DNA of 64,000 nucleotides from Flavobacteriales bacterium (GTDB lineage Bacteria; Bacteroidota; Bacteroidia; Flavobacteriales_D; UBA2798): NCBI GenBank assembly GCA_019694795.1, contig JAIBBF010000002.1, positions 1 to 64,000 of the forward strand, read 5' to 3'. Shown piece by piece: positions 7,356 to 16,850 of this stretch (position 1 is its first letter; each line of letters starts with the position of its first letter). The notes under the pieces were generated by a model. It saw only the letters and a program-made list of their open reading frames with translations, ran no database searches and was not told where the DNA came from. The position numbers and the translations under genes were made by a program.

Positions 7356-8015
7356 TTATTTCAGTTTTGCCAATGGAGTAACCGATCCGGTGGTTTTCTG
7401 ATTGAGCTGAACTAAAATTTCTGCATCCAGCGGAAGAAAAATATCCACCCGCGATCCGAATTTTATAAATCCGAATTCCCTGGCCTGTTCTGCTTTATTT
7501 CCTTCTTTGGCATAATTCACAATGCGACGCGCCATCGCTCCGGCGATCTGACGAAATAATACTTTTCTTCCTTTGTGATCTTCTACCACAACCGTTGTGC
7601 GCTCGTTTTCTGTCGACGATTTCGGATGCCAGGCCACCAGGTATTTTCCTGCGTGGTATTTCGAATAACAAACCGTTCCGCCAATGGGAAACCAGTTGAC
7701 GTGGACATTCATTGGACTCATAAAAATACTCACCTGAATGCGCTTCTCATTAAAGAACTCCGTTTCCATCACTTCTTCAATCACCACCACTTTGCCGTCG
7801 GCGGGACAAACAGCTAAATCTTCACCCTGGGTGATAATTCGCTTTGGAACGCGGAAAAATTGAACGATCAGGTAAAAAAGGATGAAAAGTCCCACCCAAA
7901 GGAAAATCTTCAGCCAGAGCAGGCTTTCAGGCATAAAATAAACACCTGAGGCAATTCCTCCGGTAATAAAAAATGCAATCAGCATAATCAGGTATCCTTC
8001 GCGGTGCAGCGTCAT
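7356..8015 (-). CDS. psd: Phosphatidylserine decarboxylase proenzyme, short form
   Basis: The protein is 219 aa when started at ATG 8015 (MTLHREGYL), which matches the usual start and length of the short Psd subgroup; the open frame continues to 8108 without similarity. Two N-terminal membrane segments (about 8-50) precede the soluble domain. The maturation site is the GS of FIKFGSRVD near residue 188, where self-cleavage creates the pyruvoyl cofactor. It converts phosphatidylserine to phosphatidylethanolamine at the inner membrane. It is transcribed in the same direction as dnaA but separated from it by a terminator. Confidence 0.9.
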   Translation of the reverse strand: MTLHREGYLIMLIAFFITGGIASGVYFMPESLLWLKIFLWVGLFILFYLIVQFFRVPKRIITQGEDLAVCPADGKVVVIEEVMETEFFNEKRIQVSIFMSPMNVHVNWFPIGGTVCYSKYHAGKYLVAWHPKSSTENERTTVVVEDHKGRKVLFRQIAGAMARRIVNYAKEGNKAEQAREFGFIKFGSRVDIFLPLDAEILVQLNQKTTGSVTPLAKLK

Positions 8016-8117
8016 AAATTCAGAATTAGGTTTCAAAAATAAACAAAGAGGTGTCCTGTTAGAATGAAAATCTGTAAATAAGTGAACAATCTCCTGCGTA
8101 AAAATCAATTTTGTCCA

Positions 8118-8148
8118 TAAAAAAAGGCTACTCCAAGAGTAGCCTTTT
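8118..8148 (-). terminator. dnaA terminator
   Basis: An 8-bp stem GGCTACTC/GAGTAGCC (8126-8133 and 8137-8144) has a CAA loop, with A and T runs on both sides. It can stop transcription leaving dnaA and is symmetrical enough to act in both directions. Confidence 0.85.
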
Positions 8149-8166
8149 CCTATTTTTTAGAGTGAA

Positions 8167-9597
8167 TTACTGAATGCTGAGTTTTTTCTCGAGCTCTTCG
8201 ATGTAACCACGGAATTGTTTATCGGTTTCCACCAGATTATTCACGGTGCGGCAGGCATGAAGTACGGTAGCATGATCTTTACCGCCACAGTGCATACCGA
8301 TGTTTGCCAATGAAGATTTAGTCATTTTCTTAGCAAAGAACATGGCAATCTGACGAGCCTGCACCACTTCGCGTTTACGTGTTTTCGATTTCAATAATTC
8401 GATTGGAAGATCGAAATAATCGCACACCACTTTTTGGATATAATCGATCGATACTTCGCGAGCGGTATTCTTCACGAATTTGTCGATCATTTGCTTGGCA
8501 AGATCCAGCGTGATGGCTTTTTTGTTCAATGAAGACTGAGCAATCAATGAAATCAAAGCGCCTTCGAGTTCGCGGATATTGGTGGTGATGGAGTAGGCCA
8601 GGTATTCCACTACTTCACGCGGAAGCTCGATACCGTCGGCATACATTTTCTTTTCCAGAATAGCGATACGCGTTTCGAGACTTGGAGCCTGAAGATCCGC
8701 TGATAATCCCCATTTGAAACGAGAAAGAAGACGTTGCTCCATTCCCTGCATTTCTACCGGTGGTTTATCAGAAGTAAGCACCAATTGTTTTCCACTTTGG
8801 TGAAGGTGATTAAAGATGTGGAAGAACACATCCTGTGTACGTTCTTTACCTGCGAAAAACTGTACATCATCAATGATCAATACATCCATCATCTGATAGA
8901 AATGAATGAAATCGTTGGTGGTGTTGTTTTTCACGGCATCAATAAACTGGTGCGTAAATTTCTCGGAAGAAACATACAATACCGTTTTATTGGGGAACTG
9001 ATTCTTAATGGAAATACCAATCGCATGTGCGAGGTGAGTTTTCCCTAATCCAACTCCTCCGTAAATGAGTAATGGATTAAATGCAGTTCCTCCCGGTTTG
9101 TTGGCAACAGCATATCCGGCAGAACGTGCCAGACGATTACAGTCTCCTTCAACAAAATTTTCAAACGAGTAGTTGGGGTTAAGATTAGAATCCACATTAA
9201 CCTTCCTCAAACCCGGTATAATAAACGGATTCTTGATAGGGTTGGAGCTGATGTCCAACGGCATCGAAAGTGGCGGATTCTTCAATGCTTTGGTGTTCGT
9301 CGTAGGGATCTTAACGGTGTAGGGCGATGTGGATCCATAGTTATTTTCCATAACAATGGAATACTCCAGGCGTCCTTCAGCACCAAGTTCCTTTTTGATC
9401 GTTTTTTTGAGTAGCGTAATATAATGCTCCTCTAACCACTCGTAGAAAAATTGAGAGGGAACCTGGATGGTAAGCACATTGTTTTCAAGTTTCAAAGGTT
9501 TGATAGGCTCAAACCACGTTTTGAAACTTTGCAGGCTCACATTGTCGCGGATAATTTCCAGACAACTCTTCCAGACAGTCTCGTGATTTTTCTTCAT
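8167..9597 (-). CDS. dnaA: Chromosomal replication initiator protein DnaA
   Basis: The protein is 476 aa from the ATG at 9597 (MKKNHETVW), the start typical of Bacteroidota DnaA; a further in-frame start at 9654 adds 19 residues. Domain I (1-85) contains TWFEPIKP, and a variable linker spans 86-140. The AAA+ domain has Walker A GGVGLGKT (180-187) and Walker B IIDDVQF. Domain IV carries the DnaA-box signature GGKDHATVLHACRTV near the end. It initiates replication by opening oriC. A palindrome GAATAT-TTG-ATATTC (9671-9685) lies in the upstream region. Confidence 0.98.
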   Translation of the reverse strand: MKKNHETVWKSCLEIIRDNVSLQSFKTWFEPIKPLKLENNVLTIQVPSQFFYEWLEEHYITLLKKTIKKELGAEGRLEYSIVMENNYGSTSPYTVKIPTTNTKALKNPPLSMPLDISSNPIKNPFIIPGLRKVNVDSNLNPNYSFENFVEGDCNRLARSAGYAVANKPGGTAFNPLLIYGGVGLGKTHLAHAIGISIKNQFPNKTVLYVSSEKFTHQFIDAVKNNTTNDFIHFYQMMDVLIIDDVQFFAGKERTQDVFFHIFNHLHQSGKQLVLTSDKPPVEMQGMEQRLLSRFKWGLSADLQAPSLETRIAILEKKMYADGIELPREVVEYLAYSITTNIRELEGALISLIAQSSLNKKAITLDLAKQMIDKFVKNTAREVSIDYIQKVVCDYFDLPIELLKSKTRKREVVQARQIAMFFAKKMTKSSLANIGMHCGGKDHATVLHACRTVNNLVETDKQFRGYIEELEKKLSIQ

Positions 9598-9776
9598 TCG
9601 TTGTTGTGTTATATGGTTGTGTTCGGTTCCTTGTTCTGTTGCCCGTTTGTTCAACGGGGTTGCGAATATAGAATATTTGATATTCTAACCGCTCAACTCA
9701 AGCAAATATTTACATAAAAAAGTGTAAAAAAAAGTTCAAAAGCGCTTGATTTTATGAAAAGTTTTTTTTGAGAGAA

Positions 9777-10730
9777 TTAGCAAACATCTTTGTTAGTACT
9801 TGAAATATACGCAAAATCTCCCACAAGACCTAGGTTTTTCGGGGATTTTTCAAATTCTATATCAATTCTTCCTAATCGAATTCCACCCCATCCGGCCTGA
9901 TTTACGATCACCTGATTTCCATCAGCATTTTTAACCAAAGTCACTTTTTCGAGGAATGTGTGGGTATGTCCCCCTAAAATCAGATCAATACCTTTACTCA
10001 TTGCCGCCAATTTCAAATCAGATATTTTTTCTGTTTTGTATGAGTAGCCTAAATGGGATAAACAAATGACCATATCGCAGTGGTGTTGGTTACGCAGCTC
10101 AGCAGATTTTTGCTGTGCTACAGCAATAGGGTCGAGATACTTCGTTTTTCCATAATTTTTTTTTGCAACTAATCCATCTAACTCAACACCAAGGCCAAAG
10201 ATTCCGATTTTTATTCCACCTCGGGTGATGATGGTATGAGAGAGCGTCTTGCCTTTCAAAATAGTTTCAGAAAAATCGTAATTCGAACAAACAAATGGAA
10301 AAGTAGCATGCGGAAGCATTTTCAGAAATCCTTCAAGTCCATTATCAAAATCATGATTCCCCATCGTAGCGGCATCGTATTTCATGGCGCTCATTAATTT
10401 GAACTCCGGCTCACCTCCGAAAAAATTAAAATAAGGTGTGCCCTGAAAAATATCGCCGCTATCCAATAACAATACCAGTTCTTCTTCACTGCGGATTTTA
10501 TCAATCAATGCAGCGCGGCGCGACATTCCCCCTAATCCTGCATATTGCGGATCGTCGGCAGGAAATGGATCGATATGGCTGTGCATATCGTTGGTATGAA
10601 GAATAGTGATTTTTCTTTTTGGTGATGGAGCAGCAGAAAAAGCCATTTCGGGAAGCAGCAACATACCTGCTAATCCCATTCCCGCTTTTTTTATGAAGGA
10701 TCTTCTGCTATCGGAAAAATAAGATTCTGT
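9777..10730 (-). CDS. Tat-exported metallophosphatase (5'-nucleotidase N-domain)
   Basis: The protein is 317 aa from ATG 10730. A twin-arginine signal SRRSFIKK (9-16) is followed by a hydrophobic stretch. The calcineurin-like metallophosphatase motifs are all present: LHTNDMHSH, LLDSGDIFQG, MGNHDFD and GGHTHT. It is the catalytic half of a UshA/5'-nucleotidase-type enzyme that hydrolyses nucleotides in the periplasm. The usual C-terminal substrate-binding domain is missing and is encoded by the preceding gene, which it overlaps by 23 bp. It is third in an aroE / nucleotidase C-domain / metallophosphatase unit. Confidence 0.9.
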   Translation of the reverse strand, partial: TESYFSDSRRSFIKKAGMGLAGMLLLPEMAFSAAPSPKRKITILHTNDMHSHIDPFPADDPQYAGLGGMSRRAALIDKIRSEEELVLLLDSGDIFQGTPYFNFFGGEPEFKLMSAMKYDAATMGNHDFDNGLEGFLKMLPHATFPFVCSNYDFSETILKGKTLSHTIITRGGIKIGIFGLGVELDGLVAKKNYGKTKYLDPIAVAQQKSAELRNQHHCDMVICLSHLGYSYKTEKISDLKLAAMSKGIDLILGGHTHTFLEKVTLVKNADGNQVIVNQAGWGGIRLGRIDIEFEKSPKNLGLVGDFAYISSTNKDVC

Positions 10731-11478
10731 CATCGGTTTCTGCTTGTATTTTTTTACCCTGAGACGTTTCACTCCGAATATATTGGATGATCACATCTCT
10801 GAGTTTTTGTCCCGTATAAATCATTTCTTCGGCAGCACTGAAAAAATTCATTCCATCCCCGCCTTCTGCCAAATAATCACTGGTAATGATCCACACTTCA
10901 GCAAGAGCGTGAATACTTTTATCGTTGATAAACATCGATTGCAGTTTTCCATCTACGGCAACCAGACTTCCGTTGAATGAGATGGGGTGACCACCCACTT
11001 GTACCAGGTACTCTGCCATTTTAATTACATCAGCAAGTTTTAACTTCACCAACACTACTTCATTTTCAAAGGGCATCACCGAAAAAATTCGTTCTACCGT
11101 AATATCACCTTGAGGAATGGCAGCGCGTAATCCGCGTGTATTCAATAAGGCCAGATGTGGTTTAATAAATTCGGTGGAATCGTGTCGACCAACTACTAGT
11201 TTTGAAAAAGAGGCATAAACTAAATCTGCAACAAAATTTCCAAGCCGGCCTTGCGGACGTTCCGTTTTCATTTCATGAATGGAAACACCAATCACCTCCT
11301 GCATACTTGCCGATAATTGATTACGGTAGGGGTAAATAAGAGAATCTGCAGAGGCTTGTTGAGGACCTCCGGAAATGGTGGACGTATGATCCTTTACTCC
11401 ACTCGGGTGATAAGAGGAGCAAGAGGAAAAACTAAAAATTCTGAATGCAAAAAATAAAATAGCAAGAGCTGATCGCAT
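10708..11478 (-). CDS. 5'-nucleotidase C-terminal domain lipoprotein
   Basis: The protein is 256 aa from ATG 11478, giving a lipoprotein signal with lipobox SSCSS (Cys at about residue 20). Residues 60-240 match the 5'-nucleotidase C-terminal domain: IGNFVADL-like RLGNFVADLVY, LLNTRGLRAAIPQGDITVERIFSVMPF and ITSDYLAEGGDGMNFF. It should form the substrate-specificity half of a two-protein nucleotidase with the downstream metallophosphatase. The open frame extends 67 codons upstream into aroE without signal character. Confidence 0.88.
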   Translation of the reverse strand: MRSALAILFFAFRIFSFSSCSSYHPSGVKDHTSTISGGPQQASADSLIYPYRNQLSASMQEVIGVSIHEMKTERPQGRLGNFVADLVYASFSKLVVGRHDSTEFIKPHLALLNTRGLRAAIPQGDITVERIFSVMPFENEVVLVKLKLADVIKMAEYLVQVGGHPISFNGSLVAVDGKLQSMFINDKSIHALAEVWIITSDYLAEGGDGMNFFSAAEEMIYTGQKLRDVIIQYIRSETSQGKKIQAETDDRILFFR

Positions 11479-11501
11479 GCTATGAATATAGAAGAAAAAA
11501 A

Positions 11502-12245
11502 TTAAAGATTCCAGATTTCCCAACTTTTTTCGGCCTGCAGTTTTAACATGGTTAAACCGTTTAAAACAACAGCCCCGTTTTCCCTGGCCTTTTTTAATAA
11601 TAAGGTTTCTTCCGGATTGTAAATTAAATCGAAAATTAAATGCTGCTGACCAATACCTTCTGTGGGTAGAGGGGGACAATCATTCACATTCGGGAAAGTT
11701 CCTACCGGGGTGGTATTTATAATTAATGGATGCGCTTTTATTACATCAGCATTTAATTCCTTCCAGGTAATTTTTCCTTTGCCTTCACTGCGTGATACAA
11801 ACACATAACTGATTCCGATTTTTTTTAATACATACGCAACAGCCTTTGATGCGCCACCTGTGCCTAAAATCAATGCACGATGATGCGTGTTCAGTAAAAA
11901 AGGTTTCAGCGACATGGCAAAACCATAAACATCTGTATTGTAACCGGTGGTAAAAACCTTTTCACCTTTGTGAAGGATGCGAATGGTATTTACAGCGCCA
12001 ATTTTTTCTGCTTCCGGTTCGAGCTCATCTAAAAAAGGAATTACACTTTCCTTGTAGGGGATGGTGACGTTGAGTCCTAATAAATCATTTCTCCCGGCAA
12101 CCAATTCTTCAATTTCTGCAATGTTGGCAATGGGGAAATTTTGGTACTGATGGTCTTTTAGACCCATGGATTCGAATTTTTTTTCGAAATAGCTTTTCGA
12201 AAAGGAATGGGTAAGGGGGAAACCAATCAGTCCGTAGGTTTTCAT
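11502..12245 (-). CDS. aroE: Shikimate dehydrogenase
   Basis: The 247-aa length is normal for the family. The N-terminal substrate motif is GFPLTHSFSKSYF. NVTIPYKESV carries the catalytic Lys near residue 66, followed by GAVNTI and NTDVYGF. The nucleotide loop is LGTGGASKAV, and the C-terminus GLTMLKLQAEKSWEIW is typical. It reduces 3-dehydroshikimate to shikimate with NADPH in the cytoplasm. It is the first gene of a three-gene minus-strand unit, with 23 bp before the next start. Confidence 0.95.
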   Translation of the reverse strand: MKTYGLIGFPLTHSFSKSYFEKKFESMGLKDHQYQNFPIANIAEIEELVAGRNDLLGLNVTIPYKESVIPFLDELEPEAEKIGAVNTIRILHKGEKVFTTGYNTDVYGFAMSLKPFLLNTHHRALILGTGGASKAVAYVLKKIGISYVFVSRSEGKGKITWKELNADVIKAHPLIINTTPVGTFPNVNDCPPLPTEGIGQQHLIFDLIYNPEETLLLKKARENGAVVLNGLTMLKLQAEKSWEIWNL

Positions 12246-12368
12246 GCAGATAATGGATTAAAGTCTGCAAATATTGGAATATTTCTTCAGGTGTTTGTTA
12301 AAAGCATTTTGTTTGTGAAAATTATCTTCCCTGTCACTTTTTATTTCCCTTAAGCTTATCTTCGTTAT

Positions 12369-13709
12369 ATGTCGCAACAAAAATATACCAGGTCAGTAGC
12401 CATTTCGATGGTGGTAGCCAATATGATTGGAACGGGTGTTTTTACATCCATCGGATTTCAGGTGGGGGGATTACCTTCTGCTTTTGTAATTCTTTTCCTG
12501 TGGTTTATAGGAGGGATTATTGCATTAGCAGGTGCATTGTCCTATGCCGAAGTTTCCACCCGAATTCCGGGCAGTGGAGGTGAATACAATTATTTATCGC
12601 ACATCTATCACCCTTCACTGGGATTTGTATCTGGTTGGATGTCGCTCATTGCGGGTTTTTCTGCGCCTATTTGTGTGGTTGCTATAGCCATCGGAAAATA
12701 TTTTTCTCCTGTAATCGGAGTAGAGGATATTCGGATTATTGCTGTCACCTTTATTGTATTGGTTTCTGCCATTCAATTATTCGGTGTTCGCATTGGTGGT
12801 GAGATTCAGAAATATTTAACGATCTATAAAATATTGCTGATCGCTTTATTTTGTCTTGCACCTTTTCTGGTGAGTGATTTTGTGGGAACCAATTATTCCT
12901 TTACACCGCAAAAAGGAGATTGGGATTTAATTATGAGTCCCGCCTTTGCCATTTCTCTTGCTTATATCATGTATGCTTATTCCGGATGGAATGCCTCTAC
13001 CTATATTGCAGGGTTGCTGGAAAATCCATCTAAAAATCTACCGGTGTCTTTGTTATTTGGTACAATCATCGTAACGGTTTTATATGTGGCACTGAACGGT
13101 ATGTTTTTAACGGTGGGAACCTTCGAGGAAATTGGTGTTAAACCTCCGAATTTCGATGAAGTGGATGTGGGAAATATTGTAGCCAATAAATTATTTGGTT
13201 CGGGAATTGGAACCGTTTTTTCTGCATTAATCACCTTTGCCCTTGTCTCATCATTAAGTGCAATGGTTATTGCAGGTCCGCGTGTCTATGAACAAATCGG
13301 AAAAGATTATCCTGTGTTTAATTTACTTACCCGATCCAACAAATTGGGTTCTCCTTACATCGCCATTATTTTACAGGCAGCTATTGCGATTACGATGGTG
13401 CTGACCTCCTCTTTCCATTTTGTAATCAATTACATCGCGGTGAGTCTTTCCGTGTTTAGTTCGCTTACGGTATTGGGCGCAATCATCTTACGTTGGAGAA
13501 AAACCAATGTGGAAGGAAAATTCAATTCACCCTTATTCCCTTTGGCGCCTATCGTTTTTTTATTGGCTAACGGATGGTTTTTGTATTACATGGTTAGCAA
13601 GGAGCTGGAAGAAAAAGATTTTGGAATTATTTGGTTTTCCCTTAGCACCATGCTGATTGGATTTATTATTTACGGCATTGTTCACTGGAAAAAATCGGCT
13701 CAGTCATGA
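12369..13709 (+). CDS. APC-family amino-acid permease
   Basis: The protein is 446 aa with about 12 membrane segments. The first segment holds the APC-superfamily substrate loop MIGTGVFTSIGFQ, and the second holds ALSYAEVSTRIPGSGGEYNY. It imports or exchanges an amino acid across the inner membrane; the substrate cannot be told. A -7-like TATCTTCG ends 4 nt before the ATG. Its stop overlaps the next start by 4 bp (ATGA), so it heads a three-gene operon. Confidence 0.9.
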   Translation: MSQQKYTRSVAISMVVANMIGTGVFTSIGFQVGGLPSAFVILFLWFIGGIIALAGALSYAEVSTRIPGSGGEYNYLSHIYHPSLGFVSGWMSLIAGFSAPICVVAIAIGKYFSPVIGVEDIRIIAVTFIVLVSAIQLFGVRIGGEIQKYLTIYKILLIALFCLAPFLVSDFVGTNYSFTPQKGDWDLIMSPAFAISLAYIMYAYSGWNASTYIAGLLENPSKNLPVSLLFGTIIVTVLYVALNGMFLTVGTFEEIGVKPPNFDEVDVGNIVANKLFGSGIGTVFSALITFALVSSLSAMVIAGPRVYEQIGKDYPVFNLLTRSNKLGSPYIAIILQAAIAITMVLTSSFHFVINYIAVSLSVFSSLTVLGAIILRWRKTNVEGKFNSPLFPLAPIVFLLANGWFLYYMVSKELEEKDFGIIWFSLSTMLIGFIIYGIVHWKKSAQS

Positions 13710-14890
13710 AACGCATTTTATTTTTTTCCATTTTTCTTGCAGCTTGTTTTTCTGAGAAAAAAACAGAGGAGAATACCTCAGCTCCTCCGCAAAAAGTACA
13801 AGATAGTGTCAATCATGAAAGTTACGAGCGCAGAACCTTCCATAAAGATTCGCTGGTCGATTTTTCTGCACGCTATATTTCGGGATTAAAACAAAATGCA
13901 CGATCCGCCTTTTCTGCATTTGAACAGGAAGATTTCTGGAAGCGCTATTCTGAATTGTCGGAGAAAAACTGGAATACATTAAAGGAAGAACGACTTCAAC
14001 CCATGCAGCAATGGGCGAAGGACAGTTTTAAGTTGTGGGTGAATGATACATTGCCATTATTTTATCCGTTAAGCGGACCCGATTACCTGCATCCTGAAAT
14101 TCTATATCCGGGTACTACTACATTTATTTTTTGTGCATTAGAGCCGATTATTGATCTGCCGGATCTTTTGCAATTGAACAAAGAAAACCGGGAGTTATTC
14201 CTTCAAAGTGTAGATAATTCCCTTCGCGATATTTACGGGAAAAGTTATTTTATCACAACGCACATGCAGGAGGATTTTAAAAGCAATCGTGCACGTGGAG
14301 TTTTGCCGGTGTTTTATGTTTTTATTGCCAGAACGGGACATGAAATTCTTGAATGCAGTGGGGTAGGAATCGATACTTCCGGTGTATTGCACGATACGTT
14401 ATTGGTAGGAAATACGTCTAATTGGGTAAAAGGTGTACGCTTTCGTTTTCGCCATCCTGATTCTGATACTTTAAAAGAGCTGTTTTATTTTTCGATGGAT
14501 GTTTCGGAAAAAGGACAAAAGGTTCGTCCCGGTTTCGATAAATACCTGGCAGGTATTGGAAAATTTAATACCATGATTAAATCGGCCTCTTATATGCCGC
14601 ATTATTCCACCTTTGCTACATTGAGAAATAGAATTTTATCGGGTAGTGCAAGCATTTTTCAGGATGATACCGGAGTTCCATATAAATATTTTAAAAATAC
14701 TTCGGAATGGGAGACCATTTTATTTGGCGAGTATATTCATCCGGTAAAAGATTTTAAGGATTATGTTTTTCAAAAGGATTTAGACTCGCTCTATAAATCC
14801 GGATTTACCATTCACGATTTACCCTTCCACCTCGGATATCATTACGCAGATAAAAAACAGAGTCAGCAAATTTTTATTCGGAAACAATGA
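13706..14890 (+). CDS. Uncharacterised lipoprotein (394 aa)
   Basis: A short lipoprotein signal ends in LAAC (Cys about residue 14) and is followed by a low-complexity linker. The rest has no recognised domain; it is mixed alpha/beta, with many aromatic and charged residues and no obvious catalytic motif. It is coupled by 4-bp overlaps to the permease before and the serine hydrolase after it. It probably acts at the outer membrane or periplasm together with the serine hydrolase. Confidence 0.75.
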   Translation: MKRILFFSIFLAACFSEKKTEENTSAPPQKVQDSVNHESYERRTFHKDSLVDFSARYISGLKQNARSAFSAFEQEDFWKRYSELSEKNWNTLKEERLQPMQQWAKDSFKLWVNDTLPLFYPLSGPDYLHPEILYPGTTTFIFCALEPIIDLPDLLQLNKENRELFLQSVDNSLRDIYGKSYFITTHMQEDFKSNRARGVLPVFYVFIARTGHEILECSGVGIDTSGVLHDTLLVGNTSNWVKGVRFRFRHPDSDTLKELFYFSMDVSEKGQKVRPGFDKYLAGIGKFNTMIKSASYMPHYSTFATLRNRILSGSASIFQDDTGVPYKYFKNTSEWETILFGEYIHPVKDFKDYVFQKDLDSLYKSGFTIHDLPFHLGYHYADKKQSQQIFIRKQ

Positions 14891-16287
14891 GGCTAATTTT
14901 ATTTTTGGTATTTACAGGCTTGTTTTTAATTACCGGAGCTCAGCAGCGCGAAGAAGCTTCAGATAATTCTGCATTTTGGACTACCATAAAAAAATCCATG
15001 CCGCAATACAAAAAGGTATTTCGTAAACATAAAGATTATCGCTTAGAGTTAATTGTTACACGGATTGATCGCGATCAAACCAATCACCCGGTGAAATTAA
15101 CGCGCTACCATTATGGCGACTCAAGCACCTATTTCTATCCGGCAAGCACCGTGAAATTACCGGTGGCCATTTTTACCATGGAAAAAATTTGGTCGCTCTA
15201 CAAAGGAGCCACTACTGAATCTTTAATTGAATTCAGTCCGGTTAAATTTTGCAATGATCATGTGTATGAAAACAATTACCATCTCTATCAACGTTTAACC
15301 GAGTCGGAAACATTGCGACAATTAGCGGACCGTTTGCATATTCCTGTTCAGTTTTTAAAAAGTGTAAATCCAGGTTTACCGGTCGACACCCTCATTGCAG
15401 CAAACTCCAGCATTCGGATTTCTGCACAGAAAAGTCCATTGAGTTTTCGCGATTTACTAAGTTCAATGCTGGTCTATAGCGATAATGAATCGTTCAATAA
15501 ATTATTTGATGTAGTTGGTATTGATTACATCAATCAGCGATTGCAGGAATGTAATTTTTCTTCATCACGCATTGTGCGAAGATTAATGTATTGTCCGGAT
15601 ACATCGCGCTTTATTGGTCCCGATTTTCGTATTCTCACTTCCGATTCATCTTCTGTGTTGCTGAAAGAAAGAAGTCGGGGTCGCGTTATGGCGGAGAATC
15701 TGGAATTAAAAGGAACGGTGGTGGGTAAAAAACACATGGAAGGTGAAGCGGTGCTTAAGGGCGGACGTGATTTTTCAAATCATAATTTCGTATCCCTTTC
15801 CGATTTGCATGAGATGATGATTCGTTTGGTGTTTCATGATATGCTTCCTAAAAACGAACAATTCCGGATGGGGAAATTTGAACAGCGTTTTTTGTTGCGC
15901 CTATTGGGAAATCACCCGCGTGAAATCACACGCATGAGAACGAATCAATATGATTATCTCGAAGATGGCTATACCAATTTTTTATTGAATGGCGATTCTA
16001 AAGATCCGATTCCAAATCGTTACCGCATCATTAACATTGCAGGTTGGGCTAATGGATTTACTACGGATGTTGCTTATGTAATGGACATGCAATCGAATAC
16101 TGAATTCTTTATTTCTGCCCGCATTTATACCAATAAGAATAAAGTAATTGGCGACGATACCTATGAATATTCCACGATTGCTCGTCCCTTTATGCAAGCA
16201 TTCGGACAAAGCGTGCTCGATATCGAACGCAATCGTTCAAAAGAGTTTTTACCCAACCTGATTGTAATCGGAGGAATCTTTAAATAA
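14887..16287 (+). CDS. Class A beta-lactamase-like serine hydrolase with a LysM-like insertion
   Basis: The 466-aa protein has a signal peptide (1-18). The active-site SxxK is S87-TVK90 in PASTVKLP, and the SDN triad is SDN 198-200. Between them, residues about 131-180 look like a LysM peptidoglycan-binding module (YHLYQRLTESETLRQLADRL...NPGLPVDTLI). A canonical KTG is not seen; IAGWANGFTTDVAYVMD occupies that strand, so it is likelier a D,D-peptidase or esterase-type hydrolase than a resistance beta-lactamase. It is the last gene of the permease operon and overlaps the convergent glucosaminidase by 8 bp. Confidence 0.85.
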   Translation: MRLILFLVFTGLFLITGAQQREEASDNSAFWTTIKKSMPQYKKVFRKHKDYRLELIVTRIDRDQTNHPVKLTRYHYGDSSTYFYPASTVKLPVAIFTMEKIWSLYKGATTESLIEFSPVKFCNDHVYENNYHLYQRLTESETLRQLADRLHIPVQFLKSVNPGLPVDTLIAANSSIRISAQKSPLSFRDLLSSMLVYSDNESFNKLFDVVGIDYINQRLQECNFSSSRIVRRLMYCPDTSRFIGPDFRILTSDSSSVLLKERSRGRVMAENLELKGTVVGKKHMEGEAVLKGGRDFSNHNFVSLSDLHEMMIRLVFHDMLPKNEQFRMGKFEQRFLLRLLGNHPREITRMRTNQYDYLEDGYTNFLLNGDSKDPIPNRYRIINIAGWANGFTTDVAYVMDMQSNTEFFISARIYTNKNKVIGDDTYEYSTIARPFMQAFGQSVLDIERNRSKEFLPNLIVIGGIFK

Positions 16288-16720
16288 GTTCCGGAATACG
16301 GATTTGCTTCAATAAGCGAATATAGCTCGGCGCAGTAGCATAACCGATGCGGGATAAAAACTGGTAGTAGTCGCCACCTTTATATTGACTGTCCTGCCAT
16401 TTTTTATAGTATGCAACAGAAGCTGTCCAGTCCTCAAATTTCATGTATCCGCTTTTGGTTAAGAAACCAAAGAGATTATTGAATTTAAGTGAACAATTCC
16501 TGCAATTCAGCCATTTGGTTTCTGCAATAACTTGTTTTAACACCACTTCAGGATGTGCAATCCCCTGTTTTTTTAATTCGGAATACACATTTTGAATCGT
16601 GAGTTCCGGGATAAAACGGGCATTGTTGTTGGTATTGCTGAAAAAATAACTAACCGATACATACAACGGCAGAAACGAAAATATCGCACTCAGCAAGAGT
16701 TTAAATAATAGGTGTTTCAT
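16280..16720 (-). CDS. Glucosaminidase-domain protein (Bax/FlgJ-like)
   Basis: The protein is 146 aa with an N-terminal membrane or signal segment (residues 5-27). It is followed by a short glucosaminidase-like domain: GIAHPEVVLKQVIAETKWLN with the likely catalytic Glu, then FNNLFGF and YATAPSYIRLLKQI. The family cleaves the glycan strand of peptidoglycan. The protein is small for an autonomous enzyme. It is convergent with, and overlaps, the serine hydrolase gene, another wall-related function. Confidence 0.85.
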   Translation of the reverse strand: MKHLLFKLLLSAIFSFLPLYVSVSYFFSNTNNNARFIPELTIQNVYSELKKQGIAHPEVVLKQVIAETKWLNCRNCSLKFNNLFGFLTKSGYMKFEDWTASVAYYKKWQDSQYKGGDYYQFLSRIGYATAPSYIRLLKQIRIPELI

Positions 16721-16850
16721 AGCAGTTTAACTTCTCGTATTTCGACTGCAAATTTCGGCCTTTTTCATCAACCGGGCAACACATATTGTTAACAGAGTTA
16801 ATCTTTATGTCATTTTGACTTATTTTTAACATCTCAATTCCGAATGTCCT

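Noticed and set aside
9598-9776. Possible oriC upstream of dnaA
   Set aside because: No DnaA boxes close to TTATCCACA or clear repeats were seen, only an AT-rich stretch and one short palindrome.
14887-16287. Antibiotic-resistance beta-lactamase
   Set aside because: The usual KTG strand is not present and a LysM-like insertion splits the fold, so a wall hydrolase is more plausible.
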